Positions 15,407 through 23,076 of a stretch of DNA of 26,568 bases are shown piece after piece. The position numbers and the translations under genes are program-made. The stretch spans positions 1 through 26,568 of the forward strand of contig CAYIHX010000048.1 in NCBI GenBank assembly GCA_964363305.1, given 5' to 3'. The number at the start of each line of letters is the position of its first letter. Positions within the stretch are counted from its first letter, which is position 1. Below the pieces are notes generated by a model. The model ran no database searches, had not been told where the DNA came from, and was given only the letters and a program-made list of their open reading frames with translations. The stretch comes from CAYIHX01 sp964363305 (lineage in GTDB: Bacteria > Bdellovibrionota > UBA1018).

Positions 15407-15856
15407 ATGAACTACAACTTCAAATGGAAAGAACGAGACGAGCGAGGATTCACGCTCATCGAAATGCTCATCGTCGTGGCTTTGATCGGCCTGCTCGGCG
15501 CCCTCGTCGGCGGCAACGTCATCGGAAAATTCAACAAAGCGAAGGCCGATGCCACGCGGGCCCAGATGAGGCAGCTCGGAGTCATCCTCGACGACTTCCG
15601 CAGGGAATGCGGCTTCTATCCGTTCACCGACCAAGGGCTGGAGGCCCTCATCACCAAACCGGTCGGCGGCCGAGAATGCCGCAACTATGACCCCGAAGGC
15701 TACGTCAAGGGCAACAAAGTACCGAAGGATGGCTTCGGGAACGACTTCCTCTATGAGTCCGTTGACGGCAACAAGTACAAAATCACCTCCCTGGGGAACG
15801 ACAACCAGGCCGGCGGCGAAGGGCTGGATGCCGACATCACGACCGACGACCTTTAA
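15407..15856 (+). CDS. gspG: Major pseudopilin GspG
   Basis: Main subunit of the T2SS pseudopilus. From ATG 15407, preceded by a strong AAGGAG five to six bases upstream, the protein has 149 residues. The prepilin peptidase site is ERG|FTLIE, with Gly14 before the cut and Glu19 at mature position +5, followed by a hydrophobic helix. The C-terminal part has the typical GspG features: FYPFTDQGLEAL, DGFGNDFLYES and a final GGEGLDADI, which belongs to the calcium-binding region of this family. The frame is open much further upstream into gspF, but that extension is out of frame with gspF and not real. This gene has the strongest ribosome site in the operon, which fits its need for high copy number. 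Confidence 0.97.
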   Translation: MNYNFKWKERDERGFTLIEMLIVVALIGLLGALVGGNVIGKFNKAKADATRAQMRQLGVILDDFRRECGFYPFTDQGLEALITKPVGGRECRNYDPEGYVKGNKVPKDGFGNDFLYESVDGNKYKITSLGNDNQAGGEGLDADITTDDL

Positions 15857-16448
15857 CGACGCGGGCTTTACCTTGATCGAAATCATCGTGGTCGTGGCGC
15901 TCATCGCCCTGATCACGGTGATCGCGCTCCCGAACATCTCGGCCGTCTTCAAAGTGTCGCTCAAAAGCTCCGCGCGCGAGGTAGCCAACCTCACGAAGGA
16001 AGCGTACAACGCCGCCGTGATCACCGGGCGCGTGCATCGCGTCGTCTATGACCTCGGCGAACAGCAATATTGGGTGGAGAGTGGCCCGGCTGGCCTCATG
16101 CTGGATACGGTCGAGAGCAAGGAAGCGGAAGAGCGGCGAAAGAAATTCAAACAGGAGGATGAAAAGCCCACGAGTCCCTTCGGCATCGATAAGACCATCA
16201 GCCGAAAAAAGCGCACATTGCCTCGAGGCGTCGAGTTCGAAGACGTTGAAACGGAGCAGTCCAAGGAACCCATCGCCGAGGGGCTGGCCTACACCCACTT
16301 TTTTCCTCATGGGATATCGGAGCAGACCCTCATTCATCTCAAGGACACCTCGAACCATCGAATCACCCTCCACGTCGCGCCGATTCTCGGGCGAACCCGC
16401 TTCATCGACGGTCATGTGACCTTGAAGCAAGCACTGGAGGAGAAGTGA
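15828..16448 (+). CDS. gspH: Minor pseudopilin GspH
   Basis: Minor pseudopilin of the T2SS tip complex, 206 residues. The leader ends NDAG|FTLIE, with Gly13 before the cleavage and Glu18 at +5, followed by a hydrophobic helix with ALPNIS. The globular part contains a charged insert (KEAEERRKKFKQEDEKP) and a C-terminal half consistent with GspH/FimT-type beta domains. The start at ATG 15828 lies inside gspG (29-base overlap). It is the only in-frame ATG that leaves a normal short leader, and a weak GAAGGG lies just upstream. The longer open frame to 15687 reads gspG in the wrong frame. Confidence 0.88.
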   Translation: MPTSRPTTFNDAGFTLIEIIVVVALIALITVIALPNISAVFKVSLKSSAREVANLTKEAYNAAVITGRVHRVVYDLGEQQYWVESGPAGLMLDTVESKEAEERRKKFKQEDEKPTSPFGIDKTISRKKRTLPRGVEFEDVETEQSKEPIAEGLAYTHFFPHGISEQTLIHLKDTSNHRITLHVAPILGRTRFIDGHVTLKQALEEK

Positions 16449-16960
16449 ATCCTTCGAGAAACTCATCCGGTTTCACGCTCCTGGAAACCATGATCGCCAT
16501 GGCCATCATGATGATCGCCTTCGCTTCGATTCTCATGGTGCAGTCGTCCAGCCTGCAAACGTCGATGAAGTCTCGCCAGATGAATATCGTCTCCATGCTG
16601 GCCCGAAACAAAATGATCGAGAGCGAACTCGAATGGGAGGGCAAAGCCTTCTCCGAAATCGACAAAGAGAAGCTCGGCCAGTTCAAAGCCCCTTACGAAG
16701 ACTACCGCTGGAAACGCCTGATCAAGGAGGTGAAATTCCCGAAACTCAATTTCGGCGCGGGCGGCGACAGTGGGGGCACGGGCGAATCAGGGACCAGCGA
16801 CACGGCCGATCGGACCGGAAAAATCATCACCGCCTACCTGACCAAGGCCGTCCGAGAGGTCGTCATCACCATCACTTGGAAAAAAGGGACGGGCGAGCAG
16901 CACGTCGATCTCACCACCTACTGGATCAACCTCGACGCGGAGTTTTCACTCAATGAGTAA
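16445..16960 (+). CDS. gspI: Minor pseudopilin GspI
   Basis: Minor pseudopilin, part of the GspI-J-K tip complex. It has 171 residues, starting with GTG in a GTGA overlap with the gspH stop. GGAGGAG lies just upstream. Cleavage is expected at SSG|FTLLE (Gly9, Glu14 at +5). The helix ends near SSSLQTS, and the next stretch contains NIVSMLARNKMIE, which fits the GspI pattern. A Gly/Ser/Thr-rich loop (about 100-121) lies before the final strands with REVVITITWKKG, a typical GspI ending. Assignment as I rather than J or H rests on order, size and this C-terminus. Confidence 0.9.
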   Translation: MNPSRNSSGFTLLETMIAMAIMMIAFASILMVQSSSLQTSMKSRQMNIVSMLARNKMIESELEWEGKAFSEIDKEKLGQFKAPYEDYRWKRLIKEVKFPKLNFGAGGDSGGTGESGTSDTADRTGKIITAYLTKAVREVVITITWKKGTGEQHVDLTTYWINLDAEFSLNE

Positions 16961-17744
16961 GAACGAACGAGGCTTTACCCTCATCGAAGTTCTCATCTCG
17001 CTCGCGCTCCTGGTCGTGATCTCCATGGCCATCTATCAAGCCACGACCCAGACCTATCGCTTGCGCGACAGCCTGATCCACGAGGGTGATTTTTACAACG
17101 GCATCCGCCTCGCGATGGGAGTCATCGAACGCGACGTCACGCTGCTCTACTCTCCGGTCCTCATGGTTCCCACCCCGACCGGGACCCCGACCCCCGTCGA
17201 CGCCCAGGATATGGCCGCGCTGATGGGCGATCTCGGGCGGCAAACCAAATTTTGGGGGCCTGCGATCGACAAGACCGGCATTCGCCCTTCTCGCTTCGTC
17301 GGAGAGAGCGAAAAGATGAGCTTCATTTCAGCTTCGCACGTCCGGGTTTACAAAGGGACGGCCGAGACCGAATTCCTCAAAGTGACCTACCAGCTCGAGC
17401 CAGACGCCCTCACCACCTTCGATCGAAACGATCCCGTGGCGGGTGCGCGCATGTTGGTCCGCACCTCCTCCACCCGCTCTTTCTCGGACGATGACGATCG
17501 GGACGAGGCCCGGAAAACCCACGCCATTCTCTACGGCGTGCTCAAGCTCAGCTTCCGCTATTACCGCAAAACCAAAGATCAGTGGGTGAACCGATGGGAC
17601 AGCGATAGCCAGGATTTCAAGAACGAGTATCCGGACATCATCGAAGCCACCCTCGAAGCGGCCGGCCCGACTCGACTCCGCCTCCAGGGCGTCTATCTTT
17701 TCAAACCGGAGGTGCCGCTGCGTGGCGTCCAAATCAAATTCTGA
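16953..17744 (+). CDS. gspJ: Minor pseudopilin GspJ
   Basis: Minor pseudopilin of the tip complex, 263 residues, somewhat longer than the usual 190-230. The short leader is MSKNERG|FTLIE (Gly7, Glu12 at +5), followed by LISLALLVVISMAIYQ. The next helix, LAMGVIERDVTLL, is the usual J-type segment. A Thr/Pro-rich loop (PTPTGTPTPVDAQD) is inserted after it. The C-terminus contains LKLSFRYY and ends in the PxRLRLQGVYLF and GVQIKF strands. It overlaps gspI by eight bases and gspK by 23. Confidence 0.9.
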   Translation: MSKNERGFTLIEVLISLALLVVISMAIYQATTQTYRLRDSLIHEGDFYNGIRLAMGVIERDVTLLYSPVLMVPTPTGTPTPVDAQDMAALMGDLGRQTKFWGPAIDKTGIRPSRFVGESEKMSFISASHVRVYKGTAETEFLKVTYQLEPDALTTFDRNDPVAGARMLVRTSSTRSFSDDDDRDEARKTHAILYGVLKLSFRYYRKTKDQWVNRWDSDSQDFKNEYPDIIEATLEAAGPTRLRLQGVYLFKPEVPLRGVQIKF

Positions 17745-19008
17745 CGAATCCGGCATCGCGCTCTTCATGGTGATCGCCGCCATGACCGTTCTGTCTATTC
17801 TAGTGACCGAGTTCACCTATGTCACGCAGGTCAACCACCGCATGGCCTACGACTCGGTCGACCAGGTCAAGGCGCATTACCTCGCGAAGGCCGGGTTCAA
17901 AATCTCCCTGCTTCGCCTCAAGGCTTACCAGCAAGTCAAACAACTCGTCGGTGGTGCCGGCGGCGCCGGCGCGGCGATGGTTCCCAAAGCTTTGCTCGAA
18001 AAAATTTGGTCCTTTCCGTTCTTCTATCCGATTCCCGCCGATCTTCCCGGCATGAGCATGATCGATCGCGACGCCATCACCCAATTTCAGAAGGAGTCGA
18101 GCATGGAGGGCAAGTACTCGGCCATCATCGAATCAGAGGGCTCGAAGTACAACCTGAACCAGATCCTGGCGCCGTTCGCGGCTCCGTTGCCCAGCCCCTC
18201 TCCGAGCGCCTCGCCCTCCCCCGGCGCTCCTCCGGCGAGCCCCACCCCGACTCCCTCTTTTGACCCGGAGCTGGCCCGCAACAGTCTGAAAGAATACCTG
18301 GGCTCCATCCTCGATTCAAAATTCCAGGCCGATCCTGATTTCGCGGCCGAGTACCGCGACCTTCGAATCGAAGAGCTGATCGACAGCATCGCCGCCTACG
18401 CCGACCCGCAGTACCAAAAACGCTACAACATCGGTCGCGAGAAAGTGCCCTTCAAAAAAGCTCCGTTCTATTCCATCAACGAGCTGCGAAACATCCTTGA
18501 GATGGACGATGCGCTTTTCGAGCTGTTTTCACCCGGTCTCACGGTCAGCCTCACGCCGGGCATCAACATCAACCAGATGAAAGAAACGACGCTGAAGGCG
18601 CTCGTTCCAGGAATCGAGAACGAGGAGGCTACCGAGTTTTTTAAGTTCCGCGACGCGGAAACTGAAGACAACGCCTTCAAGAGCCAGGACGACTTCTTCA
18701 AGTATCTCCAAGCGCACGTCCGCATCTTCCGAAACGACGAGTCAGAAGTTCGACGCTACCGCGAAAATCTTGACCGCCGAGGCGTGCGCCTGGTTACGGA
18801 CGAGTCGAACTTCCGAATCACGGTGAGAGCCCAGGTGGGCCAGGCGACCCGCATTCTCGAAGCCGACGTCACCTTGGTCGACCCGAAAAAAAGCCCGACC
18901 ACCCCGAGCACGCCGACGATTCCGGGCCTGCCCCCGCCGATCTCAGGCGCGGGCCCCACAAGTGGCCCACCGTCTAGCTTCAAAGTCACGTTCATGAGAA
19001 TCTATTGA
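17722..19008 (+). CDS. gspK: Tip pseudopilin GspK with a Pro/Ser-rich insert
   Basis: Largest minor pseudopilin, thought to cap the pseudopilus with GspI and GspJ. It has 428 residues from a GTG at 17722, with GGAGG nine bases upstream. The leader ends DESG|IALFM. The residue at +5 is Met, not Glu, which is characteristic of GspK. After the hydrophobic helix come AHYLAKAGFK and a large helical domain with SINELRNILEMDDALFELFSPGLTV split around the usual NINQ segment. A low-complexity linker of Pro, Ser and Ala (about 152-178) interrupts the globular domain, and a Pro/Gly-rich stretch lies near the C-terminus. Both are atypical additions. Confidence 0.93.
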   Translation: MASKSNSDESGIALFMVIAAMTVLSILVTEFTYVTQVNHRMAYDSVDQVKAHYLAKAGFKISLLRLKAYQQVKQLVGGAGGAGAAMVPKALLEKIWSFPFFYPIPADLPGMSMIDRDAITQFQKESSMEGKYSAIIESEGSKYNLNQILAPFAAPLPSPSPSASPSPGAPPASPTPTPSFDPELARNSLKEYLGSILDSKFQADPDFAAEYRDLRIEELIDSIAAYADPQYQKRYNIGREKVPFKKAPFYSINELRNILEMDDALFELFSPGLTVSLTPGININQMKETTLKALVPGIENEEATEFFKFRDAETEDNAFKSQDDFFKYLQAHVRIFRNDESEVRRYRENLDRRGVRLVTDESNFRITVRAQVGQATRILEADVTLVDPKKSPTTPSTPTIPGLPPPISGAGPTSGPPSSFKVTFMRIY

Positions 19009-19017
19009 GGAGCCATC

Positions 19018-20670
19018 ATGAGGATTTTAGGACTCGATCTCGATCACCAGCACGTCAAAGCCGTCGAGTACGATAGCGCCTTCGGCCGCTATGACGTGCA
19101 TGAATACCATGAGACGCCAGTACCCGCCGGCGAAGACCCTCTGTTGACGGCGGGGCGCTTGATCGCGAGCCTTCCCAAAAAACCGGATCGCATCTGCGCG
19201 ACCCTGCGAACCTCAACGACTACCTTCCGCAACCTCGAACTCCCCACGCGAAACAAGCGAGCCGTGGCCGTCAGCGTCGGTTTCGAGCTCGACGATGACC
19301 TCCCCTTCAGCGTCGAGGACGCGGCCTACAGCTACACCACGCTGCAGACGTTGGGGCAGATCAGCCATGTTCACGTCGCGGCGACCCTGAAAAAGAACTT
19401 CTCCGAGCAGCTCGATAAGATGCGGATCTCGGGCATCGACCCGGACATCCTCACCACGGAAGCCTGGGCGTTCCGCGCCCTCCTCAATCGTATTTTCGAC
19501 CCGGCGTCTCAGGCGCAGCCCCTGCTCCTCGTTCACATCGGTCACACACGGACGGTGCTCTACGTGCAACACCAGGGCAAACCTCTCGCCGCTCGAGAGA
19601 TTTCCTGGGGCGGTGCCGACCTCTCGACAGCACTTTCGGAGAAGCTCGGTGTACCCTTGGAGCAGGCCGACTCTCTCAAGATGGATCGTGGCCTCCTGAC
19701 CTCCGGCCCCGCCGACGACCCCGCCTCGCCTGAAAACCGCGTGGCGGCCGCCCTCGCTGAGCCCCTGCAGATTCTCCTCCGGGAGCTTCGGCAGACGAGC
19801 CTCACCACGAAAGCCCTCACTGACGGTCCGGGCATCGAACGCATTCTCCTGACTGGAAAGGCCGCGCTGATGCCGGGCCTCGCACAGTATATCGAGCAAG
19901 AGAGCCACTCGCCGACCTCCTTGCTCCGCGCCTTAAGCAGCGCCTCCACTTCCGGTGTTTCATATGCCGAAGAAACCGATGCGAGCTTCGCGCTGGCGGC
20001 TGCCAGCGCCCTCAGCTTGCTCGCCTCCGAAAAAAATGTCCTCATCAACCTGCGCAAGGGCGAGTTTTCAAAACGCTCCTCCGGCGAAGGGATCCAGTGG
20101 CAAAGCATCAAAGGGCCCCTGCTCGGCTTCTCGATCGTATCGGCCTCTCTCATCCTGAGCCTGATGATCGAGGGCGCCGTCTACCGGTCCCAACTGAAAG
20201 AAGCGAACAGCCGTCTCGAAAAGACGCTCAAAGGTTTCTTCGGTGGCCAAGTATCGGCCAGCGCGCTTCGCACGTATCTGAGCAATCCGAAAAATCTCAA
20301 AAAGCAGATTCAGGGGGAGATCCAGAAACAGCAAAGCCTCGCTCTCCTCTCCTCGCCTAACGACCGCTCAGGTCTCGATTTCCTCCGTGACCTCTCCGCC
20401 GCCACGCCGAAAGACGTGATCGTCGACCTCACGGATTTTCAAATTGGCGCGGCCGCCGATCAGCCGTTCGTCGAAAAAGCCGCCACCCTCGCCAAGCTCA
20501 CCTTCCTCGTCGCGAACCCGCAGATGGCCGAAAGGATCGCCGCCATCATGGCCACGAAGCTCGACCCGATCGAGCGCTCTAAAATGGAAGAGATCACCGA
20601 CCCGGAAGGGCAGAAAAAGTGGAAAATCACTTTCACCGGCTCACCGAAAGAGGCCACCTATGGACGCTAG
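19018..20670 (+). CDS. gspL: Type II secretion protein GspL (actin-like/PilM-like plus membrane segment)
   Basis: Inner-membrane component that couples the GspE ATPase to the platform. Of the 550 residues, about 1-340 form the cytoplasmic PilM/actin-like part. It begins MRILGLDLDHQHVKAVEYD, with LLLVHIGHTRTVLYVQ and ILLTGKAALMPGL as nucleotide-fold-like strands. A membrane helix follows (about 367-388, GPLLGFSIVSASLILSLMIE), then a periplasmic domain with a coiled-coil stretch. The start has a GAGGAG close upstream and lies nine bases after gspK. It overlaps gspM by 11 bases. Identity rests on architecture and on its place between gspK and gspM. Confidence 0.9.
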   Translation: MRILGLDLDHQHVKAVEYDSAFGRYDVHEYHETPVPAGEDPLLTAGRLIASLPKKPDRICATLRTSTTTFRNLELPTRNKRAVAVSVGFELDDDLPFSVEDAAYSYTTLQTLGQISHVHVAATLKKNFSEQLDKMRISGIDPDILTTEAWAFRALLNRIFDPASQAQPLLLVHIGHTRTVLYVQHQGKPLAAREISWGGADLSTALSEKLGVPLEQADSLKMDRGLLTSGPADDPASPENRVAAALAEPLQILLRELRQTSLTTKALTDGPGIERILLTGKAALMPGLAQYIEQESHSPTSLLRALSSASTSGVSYAEETDASFALAAASALSLLASEKNVLINLRKGEFSKRSSGEGIQWQSIKGPLLGFSIVSASLILSLMIEGAVYRSQLKEANSRLEKTLKGFFGGQVSASALRTYLSNPKNLKKQIQGEIQKQQSLALLSSPNDRSGLDFLRDLSAATPKDVIVDLTDFQIGAAADQPFVEKAATLAKLTFLVANPQMAERIAAIMATKLDPIERSKMEEITDPEGQKKWKITFTGSPKEATYGR

Positions 20671-21283
20671 CGCGCTCACGTCTCGCCTGAAGGATGCCTG
20701 GCAGCAATCGCTCGATCAGCTTCAAGAGCAGCAATGGTTCCAGCAGCTCAAGCAACAGTGGGAGGAGCTCGACCCGCAATCGAAGCTCTACCTGAAGTCA
20801 GCGGCGATCATCGGGGTCGTCGTCGGCGTTCTGATCGCCGTCTTTTCGTCGATCTGGAGCGTCCGGGCCCAAAAATACGATCTCGCCGAAAGAATCGAGC
20901 TCACCTCCTACGTCGAATCCCAGTCCGAAACGCTCCGGCGCCTCAAGGAATCGAACCAGGGGATTCCCGCGGGGAGCGCTTCAGGCCCCTGGCCGGCCTA
21001 CCTCGAGGGAGTCGCGGCGGCCGCCGGAATCGACAAGGCGAACCTGAGCCTCGCCCCGGAGAAAGAAGGAGCGAAATCGGATGCGACGGCGGAGGCGCTG
21101 ATCGACGTCGCGCTCAACAAGGTCAGCATTCGACAGGTCGTGAAACTGGCCTTCCAGCTCGAGAGTGGCGCACGCCCCATCAAGGTCCGCCACATTTCGA
21201 TCGATACCCAGGCCGACCCCAAAGGCTACCTGAACGCCAAACTCGCCATTTCAGCATTCACCCTCAAAGAAAGCCAACCATGA
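20660..21283 (+). CDS. gspM: Type II secretion protein GspM
   Basis: Small inner-membrane protein that pairs with GspL in the platform, 207 residues. The N-terminus is a glutamine-rich amphipathic stretch (QQSLDQLQEQQWFQQLKQQW), then a single membrane helix (about 43-65, SAAIIGVVVGVLIAVFSSIW). The periplasmic part has ERIELTSYVESQSETLRRL and a ferredoxin-like fold ending in LAISAFTLKE. I chose ATG 20660, overlapping the end of gspL and preceded by AGAGG. The longer open frame upstream reads gspL in the wrong frame. GspM is poorly conserved in sequence, so order and topology carry the call. Confidence 0.88.
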   Translation: MDASALTSRLKDAWQQSLDQLQEQQWFQQLKQQWEELDPQSKLYLKSAAIIGVVVGVLIAVFSSIWSVRAQKYDLAERIELTSYVESQSETLRRLKESNQGIPAGSASGPWPAYLEGVAAAAGIDKANLSLAPEKEGAKSDATAEALIDVALNKVSIRQVVKLAFQLESGARPIKVRHISIDTQADPKGYLNAKLAISAFTLKESQP

Positions 21284-22194
21284 GCAGCTCCCGTAAATGG
21301 CTTCGAGGCGTCAGTTGGACCGCGCTCGCCGTCGGCTCGCTGCTCTTCTTTTCGATCCTCAAACTTCCCGACGCCCGACTCAAAGCCTACATTCACGGGG
21401 TCATCGCAGCTCAACTCGGCGCCCAAGGCATCACCTTCACCGCCACCGAAAGTGCCTTAGGTCTTCTGCTCGGGCCTCGCTACACTCTTCGCGGCGTCAC
21501 TCTCGAGTTCCCCCCTCCCCGAGCGGCCGTAAAACTCGATGAGCTGACGGTGAAACCCTCCCTCCTCGCTACCCTCTTGGGCAAGGCCGGTGGCTCGATT
21601 TCCCTCGTGCAGGGAGATTCATCGCTTTCCGGAACGGTGTACACGCGGTTCTCGGGCCGCCCGTGGTACCAGGTCGACCTCGACTTCGAGCGGCTCAATC
21701 TCGGTCGGCTCGGCGTATTCTCGGCAGCTGCGGGCGTTCAAGCCTCCGCTCTTCTCAACGGCTCATTGGCGGGAACCTTCGACCTCGACAACCTGAAAGA
21801 CTCCCAAGGAAAAGTCGACCTGCAAATAACTAAATGCGTCATCGACGCCCAGAACATCCAGGGATTCGCCGTTCCCCGCCTTTCGATTTCAGAAAGCCGA
21901 GTGGAGGCGAGTATCCAAGGTGATCAGGTCGCCTTCAAGACCCTGAAAATCGGCAAGGCTGGCTCCGCCGATGATCTCATCGCCACCCTGACGGGCAAAG
22001 CCACCCTCAACCGGTTCCTTGCGAGCTCCTCGCTCGACCTCACCGCGAATTTCTCGGTCTCTCAGAATATCCAAAAATCCTTCGCCATCCTCGACGCCCT
22101 CCTGGCGCCGGGCAAGCAGGCCGACGGCAGCTACAGCTACAAACTCGGCGGCGCCGTGAACGCGCTCTTCCCAACTCCCATCCCGGCGAAGTAA
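21280..22194 (+). CDS. gspN: Type II secretion protein GspN, large deltaproteobacterial form
   Basis: Inner-membrane-anchored periplasmic protein associated with T2SS operons. The 304 residues start MSSSRKWLRGVSW, with a signal-anchor helix at about 10-27 (VSWTALAVGSLLFFSIL). A beta-rich domain follows with LKAYIHGVIAAQLGAQGITF and repeated strands, like AsmA-type or GspN proteins from Geobacter, Myxococcus and Leptospira-type operons. The exact role of GspN is not established. It is dispensable in several systems and absent from others. The ATG overlaps the gspM stop (ATGA, 21280-21283). The long open frame upstream is a reading of gspM in another frame. Confidence 0.85.
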   Translation: MSSSRKWLRGVSWTALAVGSLLFFSILKLPDARLKAYIHGVIAAQLGAQGITFTATESALGLLLGPRYTLRGVTLEFPPPRAAVKLDELTVKPSLLATLLGKAGGSISLVQGDSSLSGTVYTRFSGRPWYQVDLDFERLNLGRLGVFSAAAGVQASALLNGSLAGTFDLDNLKDSQGKVDLQITKCVIDAQNIQGFAVPRLSISESRVEASIQGDQVAFKTLKIGKAGSADDLIATLTGKATLNRFLASSSLDLTANFSVSQNIQKSFAILDALLAPGKQADGSYSYKLGGAVNALFPTPIPAK

Positions 22195-22203
22195 GACCGG
22201 GGC

Positions 22204-23076
22204 ATGCCCGTCTTCTCCGTCGAGACCTTTGAGCAGCAGCTCGAACACCTGCTTCAGACTCTCCTCACCCGAGGGACGAGCCGCACGCCCGAGAATCTGG
22301 CTGATTCAATTCGCTACAGCCTGCTCAGTCCCGGAAAGCGGTTCCGCCCCCGCCTCGTCCACGCGGCGGCCCAGGCCCTGGAGCTTAAGCCCGAAGTCGC
22401 GCTCGCGGCCGCGATCGCTCTCGAGATGACCCACTGCTTTACGCTCATTCACGACGACCTCCCCTGCATGGACAACGACGACTTTCGCCGAGGCCGCCCC
22501 TCCAACCACAAAAAATTCGGCGAAGGCACGGCGCTTCTCGCGGGCGACTCCCTGATCGGCCTGGCTTTTGAGTCCCTGCTGCGCGCTCGTGTCCACGGTA
22601 TACCGGCCGAACGAGTCCTGGCCGCCGTCGCGCGCTTGGCCGCCGCGATCGGCCCGCGCGGCGTCTGCGGGGGCCAAGCGGCCGAGGCGCTCCTCACTCC
22701 GCAGTCCTCTTTGCCCGATCTCGAGCGCATGCACGCCCAAAAAACCGGGGCGCTCTTTGTCGCCGCCCTCGTCATCCCGCGCGAGCTCGCCGGGCTTGCC
22801 GAAGGGAGCCCGGTCGGCGCGGCCCTCGAGATTTTCGCGCATGAGTTCGGTCGCGCCTTCCAGATCTGGGACGATCTCGAGGACGGGTTTCAGGATCTCG
22901 AGCGCTCCGTCTCGATTCTCAATCACCTCTCGTTTGAGGACGCGCAGGCCCGAGGCCTGGCCGCCCTCGAAAGCGGCACCGCGCAACTCAGGGCCGTGCT
23001 CGGCGATCGGTGCGATCCCCTGACGGACATCGGCGACGATTTGTGGAAAAAAATAAAGGAACTGCGGGCCGTATGA
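22204..23076 (+). CDS. Short-chain polyprenyl diphosphate synthase (IspA-like) with shortened C-terminal region
   Basis: Trans-isoprenyl diphosphate synthase family, expected to condense IPP with allylic diphosphates to give farnesyl or geranylgeranyl diphosphate. It has 290 residues. LLSPGKRFRPRL binds diphosphate. The first Asp-rich motif is HDDLPCMDNDDFRRGRPSNH (D84, D85, D90), and the second is FQIWDDLED (D223, D224, D227). After the second motif the usual loop with a conserved GK and Lys-Ser-Thr-Tyr-Pro is missing. The sequence runs GFQDLERSVSILNHLSFEDA, roughly 15 residues shorter and without that Lys. Product length is unclear and activity may be altered. It starts nine bases after gspN and overlaps the next gene by four, so it appears to be part of the T2SS transcript. 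Confidence 0.85.
   Translation: MPVFSVETFEQQLEHLLQTLLTRGTSRTPENLADSIRYSLLSPGKRFRPRLVHAAAQALELKPEVALAAAIALEMTHCFTLIHDDLPCMDNDDFRRGRPSNHKKFGEGTALLAGDSLIGLAFESLLRARVHGIPAERVLAAVARLAAAIGPRGVCGGQAAEALLTPQSSLPDLERMHAQKTGALFVAALVIPRELAGLAEGSPVGAALEIFAHEFGRAFQIWDDLEDGFQDLERSVSILNHLSFEDAQARGLAALESGTAQLRAVLGDRCDPLTDIGDDLWKKIKELRAV

Noticed and set aside
18181..18262. Possible DNA tandem repeat in gspK
   Set aside because: It is simply codons for a Pro/Ser/Ala-rich linker without a constant repeat unit.
20734..21279. Upstream extension of the gspN frame
   Set aside because: It reads gspM in the wrong frame, and the ATGA overlap and signal-anchor place the start at 21280.
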